From contig JAFWRA010000033.1 of assembly GCA_017508895.1 (NCBI GenBank), forward strand, positions 1-8,097: 8,097 nt of DNA. The letters are read 5' to 3'. The position numbers were made by a program, and so were the translations under genes. The DNA is from Bacteroidales bacterium (lineage in GTDB: Bacteria > Bacteroidota > Bacteroidia > Bacteroidales > F082). The notes under the pieces are model-generated. The model did no database searches, was not told the origin of the DNA, and saw nothing but the letters and a program-made list of their open reading frames with translations. How positions within the stretch are numbered: position 1 is the first letter of the stretch; each line of letters begins with the position of its first letter. Of the stretch, positions 5,742 to 8,097 are shown in pieces.

Positions 5742-7868
5742 TTAATTGAAAAGTCTCCAGTTGATTCCGATAAAAAACTTGCTGTCGCGCATGGGATAGT
5801 GGGGCGCGATGAACGAGTTGTAGTTGCCCGTGAGCAGGAACATGTTACTGTAGGCAAAGTAAATGTGGGCCTTCTTGACTTTGAGGGCTATGGCAAGGTC
5901 GATGAAGGGAAAATTGCCGATTTGTACCTCGTTTTGCAAATAGAACGTGCGCGTGGCGGGCATGTAGGCATCGGCGTAATACTTTGTGAAATAGCGTACT
6001 GTGATGTTGGGGTGCAAGATGGCTGCCTTGCGGAAGAGGGGCTGCGAGTAACCGAATTTCAGTTGTCCCATGAACAAGGGGAGATGCATAACCTCTTCGT
6101 TGCTCGACTTTTGCAAGCTGGCGAATCCCTCAAGATCGAACCGTCCCAATTTTTGGTAGAAGCTGATGTAGGCTTCGCGGATGCTGAACATCTGCTCATG
6201 CTGGGCGGGACGGGCATCCGTGCCGAAATAAATCAAGTTGGCAATGCTGGTTTGCTTTACGCCGATGCAGTAGCTTTTGTACTTGTATTGTAGGTTGAAA
6301 GTCAAGTAGGTAGCTGCCTTGAAGTCGTTTTCCCAACGGAAATGGTTGGAATAATAGCTTTGCTCGAACCAGTTGGCGGACTGCCGTTTGAGTTCAAAGT
6401 CGAATGTGGCTTGACCCCAGTTTTTGCTTGAAGTGCCTATAAATTGCTTCCATTGTCCTTTGATGTCAAAGTCCCCGATTTGATAGCCCAAGGTGATGAG
6501 TTCGCCGTGTCCGGTGATGCGCGTCGACTTGAACAGGTTGACGATGATGCCGGCGTTCACACTCAGTTGGTTGTAGTTGCGTGATGGTAAGGTTTCTCCC
6601 TCCAAATAGTCGTAATACTTTACTTTGTAGAAGCCGTGCGTGACTCCTGCGTAAAGGTAGAATGGTATGTCATCGTTATATTTCTGATAGCCTAAACTAC
6701 TCCATTTCAGCGTGTTCCTAATGGCTCTGACCAAAGTGGTGTCCGTCGTTTTGGTAGTGTTCATCAAGGTGTCGAAAGCCTGGTAGAAGGCTGCGGAAGG
6801 GGAGGTTTCGTTGTAGTAAAGTTTGTTGTTCAAGTAGCTGAAGCTGTGGCAAATCCTGCCCAACGTGAATTTTCTGACTTTGGTTTCTTGAACAACTTCT
6901 TGATTTTGAACGATTTCAAGGGTATCAATGCTTGTGATGCTGTCTGTCGGGCTTGGGATGCTGTCCATTGACAAAGTGTCAACAGACAAAGTGTCAACTA
7001 TCGTGCTGTCGTTGAGCTGGGGAATGGGCGCTATGGAGTCGGTTTCAAAATGGTCGGTTTCCTTTTTGGTCACGACTGTTTTTTTCGATAGAAGATTAAA
7101 GTAGTGTTCAAAGCCTATTCCACTGGAAATGATGTAGTTGGTAGCATTATTGAGGTTGACTGGAATGACAGAGTTGTCGGTTTCGGTGTGTGCAATGTAG
7201 TTCTCGTCATTGACGAGGCCGCCGTTTTCGCCCATTTCGAGCTTGTTGCGGTACCAATAGGCACCCACGCCGTAGCGTTCGTTCTTGGTGATGTATTTGG
7301 CATTGACCCAAAACGCGTTGTTGATGGTCTTGTTGTTGTTAAAAGTGGCGGGCGAATAGTCAGTGTCGAAGGCGAAGGAAATGAGTAGGCGAGGGGTGAA
7401 CTGCCTGCCGAACTTCACATGGAAATGCTGCTCCAAATTGCCGATGGTCATCAGGTAGCGGATTTCGGAGTAGGGTAGGATAGACTGGTACGCAATCATG
7501 TTGCCTTCGTTCTGCATTATGGCGGAAAAGGAGGGTAGGGTCATGTCGAATCCCACTTGATGCAGATAGTTGAATCTCATCGACTTATGGGCCAATCCTG
7601 TGTTGCTCAAGGTGCTGTAAATGGTGTTGTTGCGTAGCAGGTAATCGAATTCGGCGATATGGAATGTTGTTGAGTCGACCACTTTGGAGGCGTTCAGGAA
7701 GATGCTGTCGAATTGATAAGCGTTGTAGGTGACGAAGGTGGAATCGATGGGTAGGGAAGAGGTGGGGGAAGGCATTTTAGGCGCAATGCTATCTTGCGTA
7801 GGATTTTGTGAAAATCCTAAAAAGTTGGTAATCAGTAAAATAAATACAAACACCAATCTTTTGGCCAT
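5742..7868 (-). CDS. Putative outer-membrane porin, Bacteroidota type
   Basis: A 708-residue outer-membrane beta-barrel that resembles the Bacteroidota 'putative porin' family (Porin_10-like). Residues 1-20 from the chosen start are a signal peptide (MAKR, hydrophobic core, LGFS before Q21). The rest alternates aromatic and polar residues in strands, for example FHVKFGRQFTPRLLISFAF (149-167) and the closing FFIGINWRLFN (698-708), with an aromatic at the penultimate position. A low-complexity stretch rich in Asp, Ser and Thr (about 264-332) includes VDTLS twice (291-300) and probably forms a long loop. The start at 7868 is preferred because the signal peptide begins there; an in-frame ATG at 7958 would add 30 Pro/Phe/Ser/Thr-rich residues before it and would lie beside the rRNA terminator. 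First gene of a leftward operon with the antiporter and aroQ. The solute is unknown. Confidence 0.87.
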   Translation of the reverse strand: MAKRLVFVFILLITNFLGFSQNPTQDSIAPKMPSPTSSLPIDSTFVTYNAYQFDSIFLNASKVVDSTTFHIAEFDYLLRNNTIYSTLSNTGLAHKSMRFNYLHQVGFDMTLPSFSAIMQNEGNMIAYQSILPYSEIRYLMTIGNLEQHFHVKFGRQFTPRLLISFAFDTDYSPATFNNNKTINNAFWVNAKYITKNERYGVGAYWYRNKLEMGENGGLVNDENYIAHTETDNSVIPVNLNNATNYIISSGIGFEHYFNLLSKKTVVTKKETDHFETDSIAPIPQLNDSTIVDTLSVDTLSMDSIPSPTDSITSIDTLEIVQNQEVVQETKVRKFTLGRICHSFSYLNNKLYYNETSPSAAFYQAFDTLMNTTKTTDTTLVRAIRNTLKWSSLGYQKYNDDIPFYLYAGVTHGFYKVKYYDYLEGETLPSRNYNQLSVNAGIIVNLFKSTRITGHGELITLGYQIGDFDIKGQWKQFIGTSSKNWGQATFDFELKRQSANWFEQSYYSNHFRWENDFKAATYLTFNLQYKYKSYCIGVKQTSIANLIYFGTDARPAQHEQMFSIREAYISFYQKLGRFDLEGFASLQKSSNEEVMHLPLFMGQLKFGYSQPLFRKAAILHPNITVRYFTKYYADAYMPATRTFYLQNEVQIGNFPFIDLAIALKVKKAHIYFAYSNMFLLTGNYNSFIAPHYPMRDSKFFIGINWRLFN
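6970..6999. repeat. 15-bp tandem duplication inside the porin gene
   Basis: Two adjacent 15-base units, 6970-6984 and 6985-6999, differ only at the last base. They encode the repeated pentapeptide VDTLS in the porin's Asp/Ser/Thr-rich stretch. The core TTGACA-AAG-TGTCAA of the first copy (6968-6982) is also a perfect 6-bp inverted repeat. Unit length is a multiple of three, so gain or loss would keep the reading frame and only change loop length. Confidence 0.8.
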
Positions 7869-7885
7869 ACTTCCGAATTTGGCTG

Positions 7886-7893
7886 TAAAAGTA
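7886..7893 (-). promoter_or_regulatory. Possible -7 box for the porin operon
   Basis: The minus strand reads TACTTTTA, one base short of the TAnnTTTG consensus, 17 bases before the porin start at 7868. The implied leader is about 10-12 bases. No TTTG is visible at the -33 distance. It is the best promoter candidate in the 102-base gap after the rRNA terminator, but the match is imperfect, and read-through from the rRNA operon cannot be excluded. Confidence 0.35.
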
Positions 7894-7935
7894 GTAAAAA
7901 TTTGGGAACGGTGGGATGTAAATGAAGGAAAGGTT

Positions 7936-7954
7936 GGGAAAGGGCAGGGCAGGG
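7936..7954 (+). other. Canonical G-quadruplex motif
   Basis: The plus strand carries four GGG runs separated by loops AAA, CA and CA, satisfying the G3N1-7 pattern with very short loops. It begins 4 bases beyond the T tract of the rRNA terminator in the direction of leftward transcription. The G-rich strand is the template for that transcription and for any read-through towards the porin gene. The motif is directly visible; folding in the cell is an inference. Confidence 0.6.
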
Positions 7955-7958
7955 CCAT

Positions 7959-7997
7959 AAAAACAGCAAACCCCGGCAGTTTTCACTGTCGGGGTTT
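7959..7997 (-). terminator. Terminator of the rRNA operon
   Basis: A strong hairpin just past the 5S rRNA. Plus-strand bases 7968-7979 pair with 7986-7997 in a 12-bp stem (one G-T pair) around a 6-base loop. Reading leftward, the stem is followed by GCTG and TTTTT (7963-7959). The core nine pairs are GC-rich. Position and form fit an intrinsic terminator for leftward rRNA transcription. On the plus strand no comparable T run follows, so it works mainly in one direction. Confidence 0.8.
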
Positions 7998-8005
7998 CCG
8001 TTATG

Positions 8006-8097
<92 letters not shown>

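Noticed and set aside
5724..6293. Open frame of 189 codons on the plus strand opposite the porin C-terminus
   Set aside because: No recognisable domain or promoter, and it lies wholly against well-supported coding sequence; judged a shadow.
7749..7772. Second G-rich stretch in the porin gene start region
   Set aside because: Only three runs of three or more G plus GG pairs, so it does not meet the four-run quadruplex pattern.
7869..7958. Upstream extension of the porin by 30 residues from an ATG at 7958
   Set aside because: It would put Pro/Phe/Ser/Thr-rich residues before a clear signal peptide and start within the T tract of the rRNA terminator.

Overview
The window looks like chromosomal DNA of a member of the Bacteroidota, probably order Bacteroidales. 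Three things point there. A GWxTD-domain secreted protein and a porin of the Bacteroidota 'putative porin' (Porin_10-like) type are present. Promoter-like boxes match the Bacteroidota -7 consensus TAnnTTTG. There are no convincing Shine-Dalgarno sequences in front of the genes. I cannot assign a genus.

The layout is two protein-coding blocks facing each other, framed by structural RNAs. At the left edge, two tandem tRNA-Ser genes (UGA then CGA, both leftward) are separated by a terminator-like hairpin. A 105-base divergent spacer (231-335) carries a TAnnTTTG box for each direction and an A9 tract. Rightward (336-3721) comes a tight three-gene operon: a secreted GWxTD protein, an LpxL/HtrB-type lysophospholipid acyltransferase (3-base gap) and a family 2 glycosyltransferase (ATGA overlap). 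The last two suggest an envelope lipid or glycan job; the role of the GWxTD protein is unknown.

From the right edge, leftward, come the 3' part of a 5S rRNA, a strong hairpin terminator, a canonical G-quadruplex motif, a weak promoter, and an operon of porin (7868-5742), cation:proton antiporter (5732-4164) and type II 3-dehydroquinate dehydratase aroQ (4150-3731). Gaps are 9 and 13 bases. The two operons converge with only 9 bases between stop codons, in a pair of small hairpins whose loops hold the two stops.

I see no mobile element, CRISPR array, phage gene or defence system, and no clear new multi-gene system. The most worthwhile leads are the antiporter's apparent lack of the usual membrane aspartate, the coupled GWxTD/acyltransferase/glycosyltransferase cassette with a divergent GWxTD motif, and the G-quadruplex motif just past the rRNA terminator. 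No stretch over 300 bases lacks a gene; the longest spacers are 231-335 and about 7869-8005, both described below.
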